NCBI RefSeq assembly: GCF_021018745.1
Contig: NZ_CP063845.1
Coordinates: 3,658,001 to 3,722,000 of the forward strand
Source: Gloeobacter morelensis MG652769
GTDB lineage: Bacteria; Cyanobacteriota; Cyanobacteriia; Gloeobacterales; Gloeobacteraceae
Direction: 5' to 3'
Length of the DNA stretch: 64,000 nt
The translations under genes and the position numbers were made by a program. Shown in pieces: positions 10,372-18,575 of the stretch (positions are counted from its first letter, which is position 1; each line of letters begins with the position of its first letter). The notes under the pieces were generated by a model. It was not told where the DNA came from, made no database searches, and was given only the letters and a program-made list of their open reading frames with translations.

Positions 10372-11006
10372 CCCGGATCTTGATTGTCGAAGACCACGCC
10401 CTGATGCGCATCGGCTTGCGCCAGGTGCTCTCGCAAACTCCCGAATATGAAGTGGCGGGCGAAGCGGCGGACGGCGAGCAGGCCCTCGCCATGGCCCGCG
10501 CGCTGCAGCCCGACCTGGTGCTGATGGACCTGGGGCTGCCGGTGATGAGCGGCACCGAGGTGACGCGCATCCTCAAGCGCGAGTACCCGGCGATGCGCGT
10601 CCTTGCGCTGACTTCCCACGACGAGGACGAGAGTGTCTTTGGGGCTCTCGCCGCCGGGGCGGACGGCTACTGTCTCAAAGCGACCGCCGGGATCGCCAGC
10701 CGCCTGATCGCCGCCGTCGCCTCGGTGCGCGACGGGGCGGCCTGGCTTGATCCGGAGATTGCCGACCGGGTGCTGCGGGATCTGGGGCGCATCCCGCAGG
10801 CCGGGGCGGACAATCCGCTTTCTGATCGCGAGATGGAAGTGCTCAAGCTGATTGCCGACGGCCTCACCAACGCCGAAATCGGCCGGCGGCTCTACATCGC
10901 CTCCGGCACCGTGCGCGTGCACGTGAGCAACATCATCGCCAAACTCGGCGTCAACGACCGGGTGCAGGCCGCCGTGCGCGCCCTGCGCGAAGGCTGGATC
11001 CGTTAG
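10368..11006 (+). CDS. NarL/FixJ-type response regulator
   Basis: The 212-residue protein has an N-terminal receiver domain (ILIVEDHALMRIGL, phospho-acceptor Asp in PDLVLMDLGLPV, signalling Thr in LALTSHDE, Lys in GYCLKATA). A C-terminal LuxR-type helix-turn-helix follows (LSDREMEVLKLIADGLTNAEIGRRL, then VRVHVSNIIAKLGV). The start ATG at 10368 overlaps the stop of the upstream histidine kinase (ATGA), so the two are a cognate pair under translational coupling. The kinase is broken, so this regulator may be an orphan now, or depend on a truncated soluble kinase. Targets are unknown. Confidence 0.92.
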   Translation: MTRILIVEDHALMRIGLRQVLSQTPEYEVAGEAADGEQALAMARALQPDLVLMDLGLPVMSGTEVTRILKREYPAMRVLALTSHDEDESVFGALAAGADGYCLKATAGIASRLIAAVASVRDGAAWLDPEIADRVLRDLGRIPQAGADNPLSDREMEVLKLIADGLTNAEIGRRLYIASGTVRVHVSNIIAKLGVNDRVQAAVRALREGWIR

Positions 11007-11148
11007 CCCGCTGCCCATTCATCCGCAAATACGATCATCGGCCTATCTCCGGCGGCACACAGCCGCCTGCACAATACGACACCCGGCCTATGGGTGAATG
11101 GCCCCCGGCGCTCCTAGGCTGAGGATGCCACATTCATTCCAGGTGTCT

Positions 11149-13353
11149 ATGGCAATCGCCAGCTCACCCATCCTGGCCGCGGCGGCGGCGGGACCGGCGG
11201 ACGGCCAGATCGTCATGCTGCTCCTGATTCAGATTGCGGTAATCATCGCTCTATCTAGGGCGATGGGCCTGCTGTTCAAAAAAATCAGCCAGCCGCTGGT
11301 AATTGGCGAGATCGTCGCCGGGATCATGCTTGGTCCGTCGTTTTTCGGCATGATTGCCCCGGAGTGGTCGGCGATGCTCTTTCCGCCGGAGACGCTGCCC
11401 TATCTCAACATCCTCGCCCAGGTGGGGCTGGTGTTTTTTATGTTTCTGGTGGGGCTCGAATTTAATGCCGACAACCTCAAAGGCAAGGGGCACGCGGCGG
11501 TGGTCGTCTCCCACGTAAGCATCATCGCGCCGTTCTTTTTGGGGGCGCTCTTGGCGCTCTATCTCTACCAGTCGCTCTCCACCAGCGCCGTGCCGTTTAC
11601 GTCCTTTGCCCTGTTTATGGGGGCGGCGATGTCGGTGACGGCCTTTCCGGTGCTGGCGCGCATTCTGACTGAGCGCAATTTACATAGAACTTACTTGGGG
11701 GCGATCGCCATCACCTGTGCCGCCGTGGACGATGTGACGGCCTGGTGTCTGCTCGCTTTTGTGATTTCGGTGGTGCGCTCGGGCGATGTGCTGGGGGCGG
11801 TGCCCACGACGCTTTTGGCGGTAGTCTACATCGGCTTTATGCTCACCGTGGGCCGGATGCTGCTCGCACGCCTGGCCGATTATGTCGAGAAAAGCAGCGA
11901 CGGGCGGCTTACCCAACTGTGGGTAGCGGTCATTTTTATTGGCTTGATTGCCTCTGCCACGATCACCGAACTGATTGGCATCCACAACATCTTCGGTGCC
12001 TTTTTGTTCGGGGCGGTGATGCCCCAGCGCCGCATCTTCGTGCGGGATCTCGCGGAGAAGACCGAGGATTTTACGGTCGTCTTTTTGCTGCCGATTTTCT
12101 TTGCCTACACGGGTCTGCGCACCCAGTTCGGCCTACTCAACAACGAAGCGCTCTGGCTCGATTGCGCTCTGGTGATTTTCGCTGCCACCCTGGGCAAATT
12201 TGGCGGCACGACCCTCTCGGCGAAGCTCTCGGGTCTGGAGTGGCGCGAGGCTTCGGCACTGGGGGTGCTGATGAACACCCGCGGGCTGATGGAACTGATT
12301 ATTCTCAACATCGGCCTGGACCTCGGGGTCATCTCGCCGGCCCTGTTCGCGATGATGGTGATCATGGCGCTGGTGACGACCTTTGCCACCACACCGATTC
12401 TGGAGTGGATTTATCCGCTCAATCGCTTCGGCGCCCCTGCGGCTGAGCCCGGTAGCGGGGAGGACGCCGTAGCATTAGCGGACCCTGAAACGACCTACAC
12501 GATCGTCGTACCGGTAGCCAACCCCAGTTCCCAGCAGGGGCTACTGCACCTGGCCCGGGCGCTGGCAGGTCCGGCGCTGCCGGCGGCGCGCATCTACCCG
12601 ATCCATCTGGTGCGCCTCGGAGATGAATACAGCTACGACAGTTTGCCCGAGCAGGCCGAGCAACTGGTAGAGCAGAGCCGCACCCGCCTGGGAGCACTGG
12701 TCGCCCGCGTCTTCGAGGACGCCCGCTACGTGCAGCCTTTAAGCCAGGTCTCAGACGACGTGCCTGCCGACATCTGCCGACTTGCCCAAAAGCACAGCGC
12801 CGATCTGGTCTTGCTGGGCTGGCACCGGCCGACATTTAGCCAGGATCTGCTGGGGGGCAACGTCCGGCCGATTCTGGAGGCCGCTTGCGCCGATGTGGCG
12901 GTCTATATCGACAGGGGCCTGACGATGGGAGCGGGCACGCGCATCGCTGTGCCGTATTCGGGCACGATCCACGACCGGCTGGCGGTCGAAATTGCCCTCA
13001 GGCTGGCGGTGGGCCACAATGCCGCCGTCCGGATCCTGCAGACCGTGCCGGTGAGCCGCGAGACGCGCGACCTGCTCGTCCTTTTCGAGCAGTCGATCGC
13101 CATCGAGATTTCGCCGCTCTTGAGCGATCCGCTCGGGGACATCGTCGAAGCGAGCCGCAAACACGATCTATTGGTGGTAGGCACCAGCGCTCAGTGGGGT
13201 CTCGATCGGCATATCTTCGGCAAGAGCACCGACGAGTTGGCCACCCGCTGCCAGACTTCGCTGCTCATCGTCAAGCACCACAAAGGGGCAACGCCCCACC
13301 TCGAAAATTTGCTTGCCGCCCGCGCGGCCGTTGCCGTTTCCGCCCAGGAGTGA
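11149..13353 (+). CDS. CPA2-type cation/proton antiporter with C-terminal universal-stress domains
   Basis: From the ATG at 11149 (MAIASSPILAAAAAGP) the protein has about 734 residues. An in-frame ATG at 11125 or 11098 is also possible. The first about 420 residues form a Na+/H+ exchanger domain with around twelve membrane segments (GEIVAGIMLGPS, FFMFLVGLEFN, AAMSVTAFPVLARIL, ITCAAVDDVTAW). The AAVDDV pair is the transport-site Asp motif of the CPA2 family. The C-terminal 280 residues contain two UspA-like folds with DLVLLGWHRP and DLLVVGTSAQ segments, a fusion common in cyanobacterial NhaS/KefB-like exchangers. It probably exchanges Na+ or K+ for H+ at the plasma membrane. The next gene starts 5 bases downstream. 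Confidence 0.88.
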   Translation: MAIASSPILAAAAAGPADGQIVMLLLIQIAVIIALSRAMGLLFKKISQPLVIGEIVAGIMLGPSFFGMIAPEWSAMLFPPETLPYLNILAQVGLVFFMFLVGLEFNADNLKGKGHAAVVVSHVSIIAPFFLGALLALYLYQSLSTSAVPFTSFALFMGAAMSVTAFPVLARILTERNLHRTYLGAIAITCAAVDDVTAWCLLAFVISVVRSGDVLGAVPTTLLAVVYIGFMLTVGRMLLARLADYVEKSSDGRLTQLWVAVIFIGLIASATITELIGIHNIFGAFLFGAVMPQRRIFVRDLAEKTEDFTVVFLLPIFFAYTGLRTQFGLLNNEALWLDCALVIFAATLGKFGGTTLSAKLSGLEWREASALGVLMNTRGLMELIILNIGLDLGVISPALFAMMVIMALVTTFATTPILEWIYPLNRFGAPAAEPGSGEDAVALADPETTYTIVVPVANPSSQQGLLHLARALAGPALPAARIYPIHLVRLGDEYSYDSLPEQAEQLVEQSRTRLGALVARVFEDARYVQPLSQVSDDVPADICRLAQKHSADLVLLGWHRPTFSQDLLGGNVRPILEAACADVAVYIDRGLTMGAGTRIAVPYSGTIHDRLAVEIALRLAVGHNAAVRILQTVPVSRETRDLLVLFEQSIAIEISPLLSDPLGDIVEASRKHDLLVVGTSAQWGLDRHIFGKSTDELATRCQTSLLIVKHHKGATPHLENLLAARAAVAVSAQE

Positions 13354-13644
13354 CCGCCATGAAAGCCAATCCCAGGACCGTCGTTCTCTACCTCGGCATG
13401 ATCGGGTTTATCGTGCTCAGTTTCGGGGCCATCTCCAGCTACGGCACCACCTACCTGCGCGCTCCCCAGGCGATCGACGGCCGCTACGCCCTTTCAGGCC
13501 CCACCATCGACCGCTGTTTCGCCAAGCCGCCGCTGTTGATCGTGGGCCAATCGACAGGGCTACGATGATGTAGAAATCAGGGAGCTGAACACGGTGATCG
13601 TTTTCGGCCCCCGGCAGGTAGCTCAACTCAACACAGTCAAAGCC

Positions 13645-13857
13645 ATGTCTGCAAATACAAATCTAGTTCACTCCTTAATTTCAGTCATTCGCTCACTTTC
13701 CCTCGAAGAACGTCAACTTTTGGAGGAGAAGCTATTTTTTGACAACGGAGAGCCATCGACGGCTGAATTACTTCGCCTGGCCGAACGTGGGGGTGGTTAC
13801 GACTTTCTGCACAGCGAACCGGACCTGTACACTCTTGACGATGGAAAGCCTGTTTGA
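13645..13857 (+). CDS. Antitoxin of a MazF/PemK-type pair
   Basis: The ATG at 13645 gives a 70-residue protein, MSANTNLVHSLISVIRS..., ending in YTLDDGKPV. A helical N-terminal half (LEERQLLEEKLFF) and a short acidic C-terminal tail with TLDDGKPV-type ending are usual for small cyanobacterial antitoxins that sit before PemK-like toxins. The stop overlaps the toxin ATG by one base (TGATG), which supports coupled translation and pairing. I cannot assign a DNA-binding fold with certainty. The pair lies inside another gene (see 13359-14475). Confidence 0.7.
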   Translation: MSANTNLVHSLISVIRSLSLEERQLLEEKLFFDNGEPSTAELLRLAERGGGYDFLHSEPDLYTLDDGKPV

Positions 13858-14198
13858 TGTTGGTGAAAGGCGATGTGGTGCTGGTACCCTTCCCCTTTAC
13901 CGATCTCACCCAGACGAAGATTCGTCCGGCAGTTGTACTCTGGTCCAGCCCGAGCAACATGGACACTTTGCTATGCTTTGTCACATCGCAACTGTCCGTG
14001 CCGGCACTACCCTCGGACGTGCTTATCGAAGAAACAGAACCAGAGTTTGCGAGTACTGGTCTGCGCGTTTCTTCCCGGATCCGTACGCTCCGAATGATGA
14101 GCCTTGATCGAGGCCTTGTCCTGCGACGGCTGGGTACCCTTGGACCTCAAACACTACAACAAGTCAACATAGTTTTGAAGCAGGCTTTGCAGTTGTAG
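13857..14198 (+). CDS. MazF/PemK-family endoribonuclease toxin
   Basis: The ATG at 13857 follows the antitoxin stop with a one-base overlap. The 113-residue product has the family start KGDVVLVPFPFTDLTQTKIRPAVV. This contains the conserved G-D-V/I-V, P-F and R-P-A-V-V elements of the MazF/PemK barrel, which holds the catalytic Arg and Thr/Ser. The segment LRVSSRIRTLRMMSLDRGLV matches the second conserved block. MazF toxins cleave mRNA at short sequence motifs when their antitoxin is degraded. Base composition is lower in GC than the surrounding genes, in line with recent acquisition. Confidence 0.88.
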   Translation: MLVKGDVVLVPFPFTDLTQTKIRPAVVLWSSPSNMDTLLCFVTSQLSVPALPSDVLIEETEPEFASTGLRVSSRIRTLRMMSLDRGLVLRRLGTLGPQTLQQVNIVLKQALQL

Positions 14199-14564
14199 AG
14201 TTCTGCTTTCAATTCACCCGAAAGACCTTCATTATCGAAATCCACAAATCGTGCGGTTTCGAATGAGCGCGGACACCGTCCCGACCGACGCCAGCAAAAA
14301 TCTCTTGACCTGGGCGCTCAAGGGCAACGGTCTGTTGCACGGTCAGCTCATCGACGGGCGGATGCGCCTGGAAGGCAAAGCGAAGCTCGGCGAATGCAAA
14401 GCGCCGCAAACCCTATCGCTGGAGGCGGTGGTCGCCGACGGCCGATTGCAAGGCGAGATCCGTCTGGATGGATAGACTAGCCCCCTCTGCGGCGAGCGAA
14501 AAAGCGAGTAAGAACGCGGTTGCCGCATCGGTTTGAGGTGCGACCAGCAATTGAGGGTAGTTGC

Positions 14565-14816
14565 TCACGCCGCACCCAACCGGGTTTCAGGAATACAAAC
14601 GATGCGATCGGGCTCAAAGGCATTGGACTCGATAGCAAAAAAGCGCCGCTCGACTTCTTCGAGCGCCCAGCCCGGGTAGTACAGTGTCCCGCAGTCCAGG
14701 CACAGTTCAGCAGGCATATCCGGTACTAAGAGGTGTTTGCCTTGCAAACTGTACAGGTATTCGACTTTACGTTTTTCTATGTGCTTGCCGCCGCAGTGAT
14801 AACAGCAGTCATTCAT
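14565..14816 (-). CDS. YgiT/MqsA-type zinc-finger antitoxin
   Basis: The 83-residue protein carries two CxxC pairs, CCYHCGG at the start and CLDCG in the middle, with the typical YgiT spacing and a YLYSLQGKHLLVPDMPAELC strand region between. This is the zinc-binding N-terminal domain of MqsA-like antitoxins, and no long C-terminal helix-turn-helix is attached. Its start overlaps the stop of the upstream DUF4258 gene by four bases. Such YgiT plus DUF4258 pairs are known as type II toxin-antitoxin modules in cyanobacteria. Here the antitoxin is the second gene. Confidence 0.85.
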   Translation of the reverse strand: MNDCCYHCGGKHIEKRKVEYLYSLQGKHLLVPDMPAELCLDCGTLYYPGWALEEVERRFFAIESNAFEPDRIVCIPETRLGAA

Positions 14817-15127
14817 AATTCATCTCCTCTTGCACGAGTCCAAGGATCGATAAACTTTGGTGGCTTTGGAATGTACACTGTGATAATCACAAGCTGATCT
14901 CCCCTGCATCCGCAGACAGCATGGATAGGGGTACTGCCAGCAAAACCGACCAGCAGGCAGCTTTCGCCTCGCCCCGTGTCCGGGTACTGTTCTAAGATAG
15001 TGCCATCAAGAAGTGCCTGCTTGATTTGCTTGACGGTCAAATTGTCTTCTTGTCGAGCGCGATCGGCATGAGAACTCAAAAGATATTCTCTGCGCTCAAG
15101 TTTCAGCCAAATTTGCTGGAGGTCCAT
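14813..15127 (-). CDS. DUF4258 toxin-like protein
   Basis: The 104-residue product contains the DUF4258 signature, YLLSSHADRARQEDNLTVKQIKQAL followed by a Tyr/Pro turn (EQYPDTGRGESCLLVG), THAV-type PIHAVCGCRG and a C-terminal VIITVYIPKP strand. The domain belongs to the BECR/RelE-like RNase fold group and forms pairs with YgiT antitoxins. It starts at the ATG at 15127 and overlaps the antitoxin start. Two palindromes lie just upstream and are likely operators. Confidence 0.82.
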   Translation of the reverse strand: MDLQQIWLKLERREYLLSSHADRARQEDNLTVKQIKQALLDGTILEQYPDTGRGESCLLVGFAGSTPIHAVCGCRGDQLVIITVYIPKPPKFIDPWTRARGDEL

Positions 15128-15136
15128 GACTGTCTT

Positions 15137-15167
15137 GAATCTTTAGATTCTTATTCTAATGACGTCA
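15137..15167. promoter_or_regulatory. Operator-like palindromes upstream of the DUF4258/YgiT pair
   Basis: GAATCT-TT-AGATTC (15137-15150) is a perfect inverted repeat ten bases upstream of the DUF4258 start, and TGACGTCA (15160-15167) is an 8-bp palindrome behind it. MqsA-type antitoxins autoregulate through inverted repeats at this place. The assignment is positional. Confidence 0.5.
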
Positions 15168-15187
15168 GTGACATAAATATCGACAAA

Positions 15188-16459
15188 TCACGCTTCGTCT
15201 CGTTTATTCTGAAGTAATTTTAACAATCGGCGATTCAGTTCGAAGAAAGGGTTGTCTTGGTCTGGCGCACCGACAAGGAGAGCCATTGTCCGCATTGTTT
15301 CTAAAAGCTCTTGGCTATCCTCGATTTGAGAGACGCCTGTGTAGCCATGGGCAACGATCGAACTGTTTCGTGAATCCACATGATTGTTAACGACTTTATT
15401 GTTTTTTAACAGGTCTTGGTCACTGTTACAATATTCGAGAATTTTCGCAAGAGCGTAGCGGTTTGGGCTTCCCCCAGATCTGAACTGATCTCCAAGATGC
15501 TTCTTCAGTTGTCCTTGATCTCGTAATCTGACTTCCTGCCAAAAACATTTATCCTCAACTTCTTGATCTAAATTTAAGCGCTCCTTCGTCCGATGTTTGA
15601 GCACAGCTTCTTGAAAACGAAAGACTCGACCAAGAAAATCTGCAAACTGCCCAGTAAGCAATTTGATTTCGGCGTTAAAGTAAAGTTCGAGAAGTAATCT
15701 TTGCCAAACTTGCTCATGCAGGTCCTTCATCTGACTGTCGAAAGGCGAACGATCATCTATCGACAAGGCTTCTATTGCTTTCTGGGCATTATCAAAGTCA
15801 AATGACAGACGGAAGTGGCCATAGCGCAAAAGGGGAATCAACTGACCAACTTGTTTGAGCTTGGATTTTTCAACGACCACCTGTGCCCCTACGTAGTCAA
15901 AGTTTTGGAGTTGCTGTTCCAGTATTTTGCTATCGATTTCAGTGCGCAAAAAGCTGGTATCGCTTTGAAACACCCGATACTGATCAGGTCGCGACTCCTT
16001 AGGGTTGCGAATCTGCCACACCCGGCTATCAGGTGAAAATCCGACTGTATGCAAAATGCTCCAAGCCATTTTCATCGCTGGAGTTCCAGAGGAAGCGTTC
16101 AACTCCAAAATATCGCCCTGTTGCCGGTACTGATTTGCCAGTTCAATACCTCGCCTTGCTTCATTGATTGCCAGTTTGGAATCAATAGGATCTTCAGAAA
16201 GTTCCGCGCTAACTTCTACTGCTTCTACACAGTCGATTGGTAGTTTCAGCTCATGGCTCAACCAATCGCAACAGGCGTTTTTGCGAAGCGCATTGTCCGC
16301 TGTATACAGTAGAATGACTCGACGAATCGATTGCCCAAACTCGTGGGTCAAATGGCGAGTGAGGGTGACGAGAGAGCCTTCTCGATCTGTATCACGGATG
16401 TGATTTTTATCGGAGAATGGGTCCTGATTGCCAATGAAAGATACAAGAATGCTCGACAT
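15188..16459 (-). CDS. CARF-HEPN ribonuclease, Csm6/Csx1-like (TIGR02710-type)
   Basis: The 423-residue protein begins with a Rossmann-like CARF domain: ILVSFIGNQDPF, a strand-helix VILLYTADN, and the nucleotide-binding NASSGTPAMKMAWSI near residue 120, which is the S-G-T-P signature of the TIGR02710/Csm6 group. The C-terminal half is helical and contains DSRNSSIVAHGY (about residues 362-373). Its R-x6-H spacing fits the catalytic R-x4-6-H of HEPN RNases. In the known pathway, cyclic oligoadenylate made by Cas10 binds CARF and switches on HEPN RNA cleavage. The gene is the last of the cmr operon, 36 bases after cmr6. Its GC content is clearly lower than that of the cmr genes, so it may have been added later. 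Confidence 0.8.
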   Translation of the reverse strand: MSSILVSFIGNQDPFSDKNHIRDTDREGSLVTLTRHLTHEFGQSIRRVILLYTADNALRKNACCDWLSHELKLPIDCVEAVEVSAELSEDPIDSKLAINEARRGIELANQYRQQGDILELNASSGTPAMKMAWSILHTVGFSPDSRVWQIRNPKESRPDQYRVFQSDTSFLRTEIDSKILEQQLQNFDYVGAQVVVEKSKLKQVGQLIPLLRYGHFRLSFDFDNAQKAIEALSIDDRSPFDSQMKDLHEQVWQRLLLELYFNAEIKLLTGQFADFLGRVFRFQEAVLKHRTKERLNLDQEVEDKCFWQEVRLRDQGQLKKHLGDQFRSGGSPNRYALAKILEYCNSDQDLLKNNKVVNNHVDSRNSSIVAHGYTGVSQIEDSQELLETMRTMALLVGAPDQDNPFFELNRRLLKLLQNKRDEA

Positions 16460-16495
16460 AATTATGGCCTGACAAGAAAAGTGTTGCAGCGAACT

Positions 16496-18160
16496 TTAAC
16501 TAAGTGGCCAGACTTTTTTAAAGTCCGATCCGGGGGTACTCAAAAATTCAAGAAATTGATTTGATACTTCAGACCCATCTGGAAAAATCGTCAGGATCTC
16601 AACGAATCCCTTGGTGAGTTCCGGTTCCCGCTGCTTTTGCTGGTTTTCTTGGGAAGTATAGCGGGGATACATCCGGTGCCAGATGCGGCCAATCTGGTTG
16701 ATCTTTCCGGTTAGGATACTGCCTTTGATAGTGGCTTCTCCGCTGTAGGGACCGTGAAACCACTGCACCGCCCGGCTGTCCTGTTGATTATCGGCAATTC
16801 GTGCCCAGACTTGTACTTTTTGCGAATGCCAGGCTTCTCGCCATTGGGGGGGGTTCTGGATTTCTTCTTTAATTTTCAGCCAGTTCCTGAAGGCATCGCG
16901 GACATAATCGATCGCACTGCCGATACTGTGCAGGTTTTTTGGGCCATTGATCGGCACCAGCAGTTTGTTTGCGGGCGGTTCTGCAAATTGCCAGTGGCAG
17001 CCGATCATCGGTTTATTTTGCAGATATTGCTGATAAAATAAACGGTGATCGACCCGCCTCCAGGACTTGCCGAAGCCTCCGAGCAACATTGTAAAAATCA
17101 ACAGCGACTGGCATAGTTTCTTCAATTGTTGGCGTTGGTCGTCCTTGAGATTGCGCACGGCGGTTAGTCGTAGTTCCCCCTCGACTTCGTAGACCGGCAA
17201 CTCGAACTTACCCTTGCCGAAGGAATCCACTTCGCACACCTCCGCCAGGAAGGTCGAGCCGAGCAGGCCGACGATCGGTCCATTCCGGCCGCTTCCAAGC
17301 CCACCCCAAAGCTCTTCGACCCGTTTTTTCGCTTCAGCTTCGCCGAGGAGTCCCCCTAACAGGCGCAGTGTGTTTCCGCGCAAGGCAGCCTTGAACAGGT
17401 TGTCCCGAAATTCGGCTGTTCCATCGAGCAATTTTGAAGCAACACCCTGGCCCCTCAGGCTAACTTTGTATAGTGTGTCGGTCGAAGACTGTGCAGTCTC
17501 AATCTGGCCATAACCGGCGCTCACACGCGAACCCAATCCATTGGCGAGCGCTTTTTCCCAGATTTCCCAGACAATCTTCCACTCTTCCTCAGTCAGAGGC
17601 TCACTGCTGGAGATGCCAAAACTCAGTTCAGGTCTGTAAAGGGAAATGCCGGCGAAGGCGCTGTGATCACTTTGGGATTCGACTTGCCAGGCTTGTTGAG
17701 GGTGAATGACGTCCACCAGGTTGTTCAGCCAGTGCGCGTCGGTGGGATAGCCGCCGTGGAAGCGCAAAAGCCCAGGTGAGAGTTCCTTTTGACCAGCCGG
17801 GCTGCCGCAGTAGTGTACAGCCTGCTCCGGGGTGCAGGCGTTGCGAAAGGCTCCTTTCATGCTGGAGCCGGGGTAATAAGGCCAGCCGCGCGCACCCAGA
17901 ACCGGACGGATGATGCCCTCGTCTTGACCGCCGTTGGTCACAAAGCGCCAGGCAATCTGGTAACTCCGGGTTTGGATGCCTTCGCCAAAACCCGAATAGT
18001 GCCGCTCCGCCTGGGCCGTCCACTCGTAGAGCCATTGCCGTATATCCGATTCGGCATAACCCTGGCCGACATATTGCAACTGGCAACGGCCGCGCACCTG
18101 CGCTCTGTACATCATCGGCACCTGGTTTGCGGAGTTTGCGGGGGGTAGATTGCTAGCCAT
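16496..18160 (-). CDS. cmr6: Cmr6-like RAMP protein, unusually long, possibly with a second RAMP-like half
   Basis: The ATG at 18160 overlaps cmr5 by 8 bases. The N-terminal half has the Cmr6 features: GWPYYPGSSMKGAFRNAC (the PGSS-x-KG-x-x-R motif that closes the backbone repeat) and a glycine-rich GLGSRVSAGYGQI loop. At 554 residues it is about twice the usual Cmr6. The C-terminal half holds LLIFTMLLGGFGKSWRRVDHRLFY, a helix followed by a glycine-rich basic loop reminiscent of a second RAMP fold such as Cmr1, which is otherwise missing from this operon. A Cmr6-Cmr1-like fusion is my inference. Alternatively the extension is a lineage-specific domain of III-B variants. Confidence 0.8.
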   Translation of the reverse strand: MASNLPPANSANQVPMMYRAQVRGRCQLQYVGQGYAESDIRQWLYEWTAQAERHYSGFGEGIQTRSYQIAWRFVTNGGQDEGIIRPVLGARGWPYYPGSSMKGAFRNACTPEQAVHYCGSPAGQKELSPGLLRFHGGYPTDAHWLNNLVDVIHPQQAWQVESQSDHSAFAGISLYRPELSFGISSSEPLTEEEWKIVWEIWEKALANGLGSRVSAGYGQIETAQSSTDTLYKVSLRGQGVASKLLDGTAEFRDNLFKAALRGNTLRLLGGLLGEAEAKKRVEELWGGLGSGRNGPIVGLLGSTFLAEVCEVDSFGKGKFELPVYEVEGELRLTAVRNLKDDQRQQLKKLCQSLLIFTMLLGGFGKSWRRVDHRLFYQQYLQNKPMIGCHWQFAEPPANKLLVPINGPKNLHSIGSAIDYVRDAFRNWLKIKEEIQNPPQWREAWHSQKVQVWARIADNQQDSRAVQWFHGPYSGEATIKGSILTGKINQIGRIWHRMYPRYTSQENQQKQREPELTKGFVEILTIFPDGSEVSNQFLEFLSTPGSDFKKVWPLS

Positions 18161-18575
18161 CGCTTGACTTTTCCTTGATCTTGTAGCGCTGGGTCCACCA
18201 TACCAGGCTGTCGCACAGTTGGGTCAGTACAGCCAGGGCGATGCGCTGCTCCTCCAGTTTGAGGTTCCAGAGCCTGGCGGACATTTTCTCAATGGCCGGT
18301 GTGTTGTCTTTGTTGTCGGGAATGGGCTCGTTGGGGATCACCACTTGCGCTTTTTTCATGATTTGCTCAAAGGCATCCCAGGTCTCTTTCCAGTACTGGG
18401 CTTTGGCGGTGTCTTTTTCTCTGCGCAAGCGCAAATGCTCTCCCCAGAAGCGCTCCAGGCCGTAGGCAACGGTTGTGCGCATTTTGTAGGACTGGCCCAG
18501 GACATCCTTTTTGTCGCGGTACTTGAGCACCAGTTTTTGGGCTTCTTGATCGAGCAGGTAGGGTGTCCAACTCAC
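18153..18575 (-). CDS. cmr5: Cmr5, small subunit of the III-B effector
   Basis: The 140-residue helical protein (LLDQEAQKLVLKYRDKKD, then MRTTVAYGLERFW and IALAVLTQLCDSLVWWTQRYK) fits the small all-alpha Cmr5 subunit that lines the central filament of the Cmr complex. It begins with a GTG at 18575 that overlaps the stop of cmr4 (GTGA). Sequence conservation in Cmr5 is low, so position in the operon and size carry much of the weight. Confidence 0.85.
   Translation of the reverse strand: MSWTPYLLDQEAQKLVLKYRDKKDVLGQSYKMRTTVAYGLERFWGEHLRLRREKDTAKAQYWKETWDAFEQIMKKAQVVIPNEPIPDNKDNTPAIEKMSARLWNLKLEEQRIALAVLTQLCDSLVWWTQRYKIKEKSSDG

Larger units (their letters stand above)
13359..14475 (+). pseudogene. 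Small membrane-anchored protein next to the antiporter, apparently split by a toxin-antitoxin insertion
   Basis: The ATG at 13359 follows the antiporter stop by 5 bases and starts a protein with one N-terminal membrane segment (TVVLYLGMIGFIVLSFGAIS). It then reads GRYALSGPTIDRCFAK and LLIVGQSTGLR before a stop at 13566. At about 14250-14475 a second frame reads RMSADTVPTDASKN, GNGLLHGQLIDGRMRLEG and ADGRLQGEIRLDG. Together these look like one protein of about 140 residues of the type that accompanies cyanobacterial antiporters, with the L-x-G-x-L beta-strand pattern continuing in the second piece. Between them sits a complete antitoxin/MazF pair of about 690 bases. I infer an insertion. I could not find clear terminal repeats, so the exact junctions (near 13563 and 14252) are uncertain. 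Confidence 0.6.
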
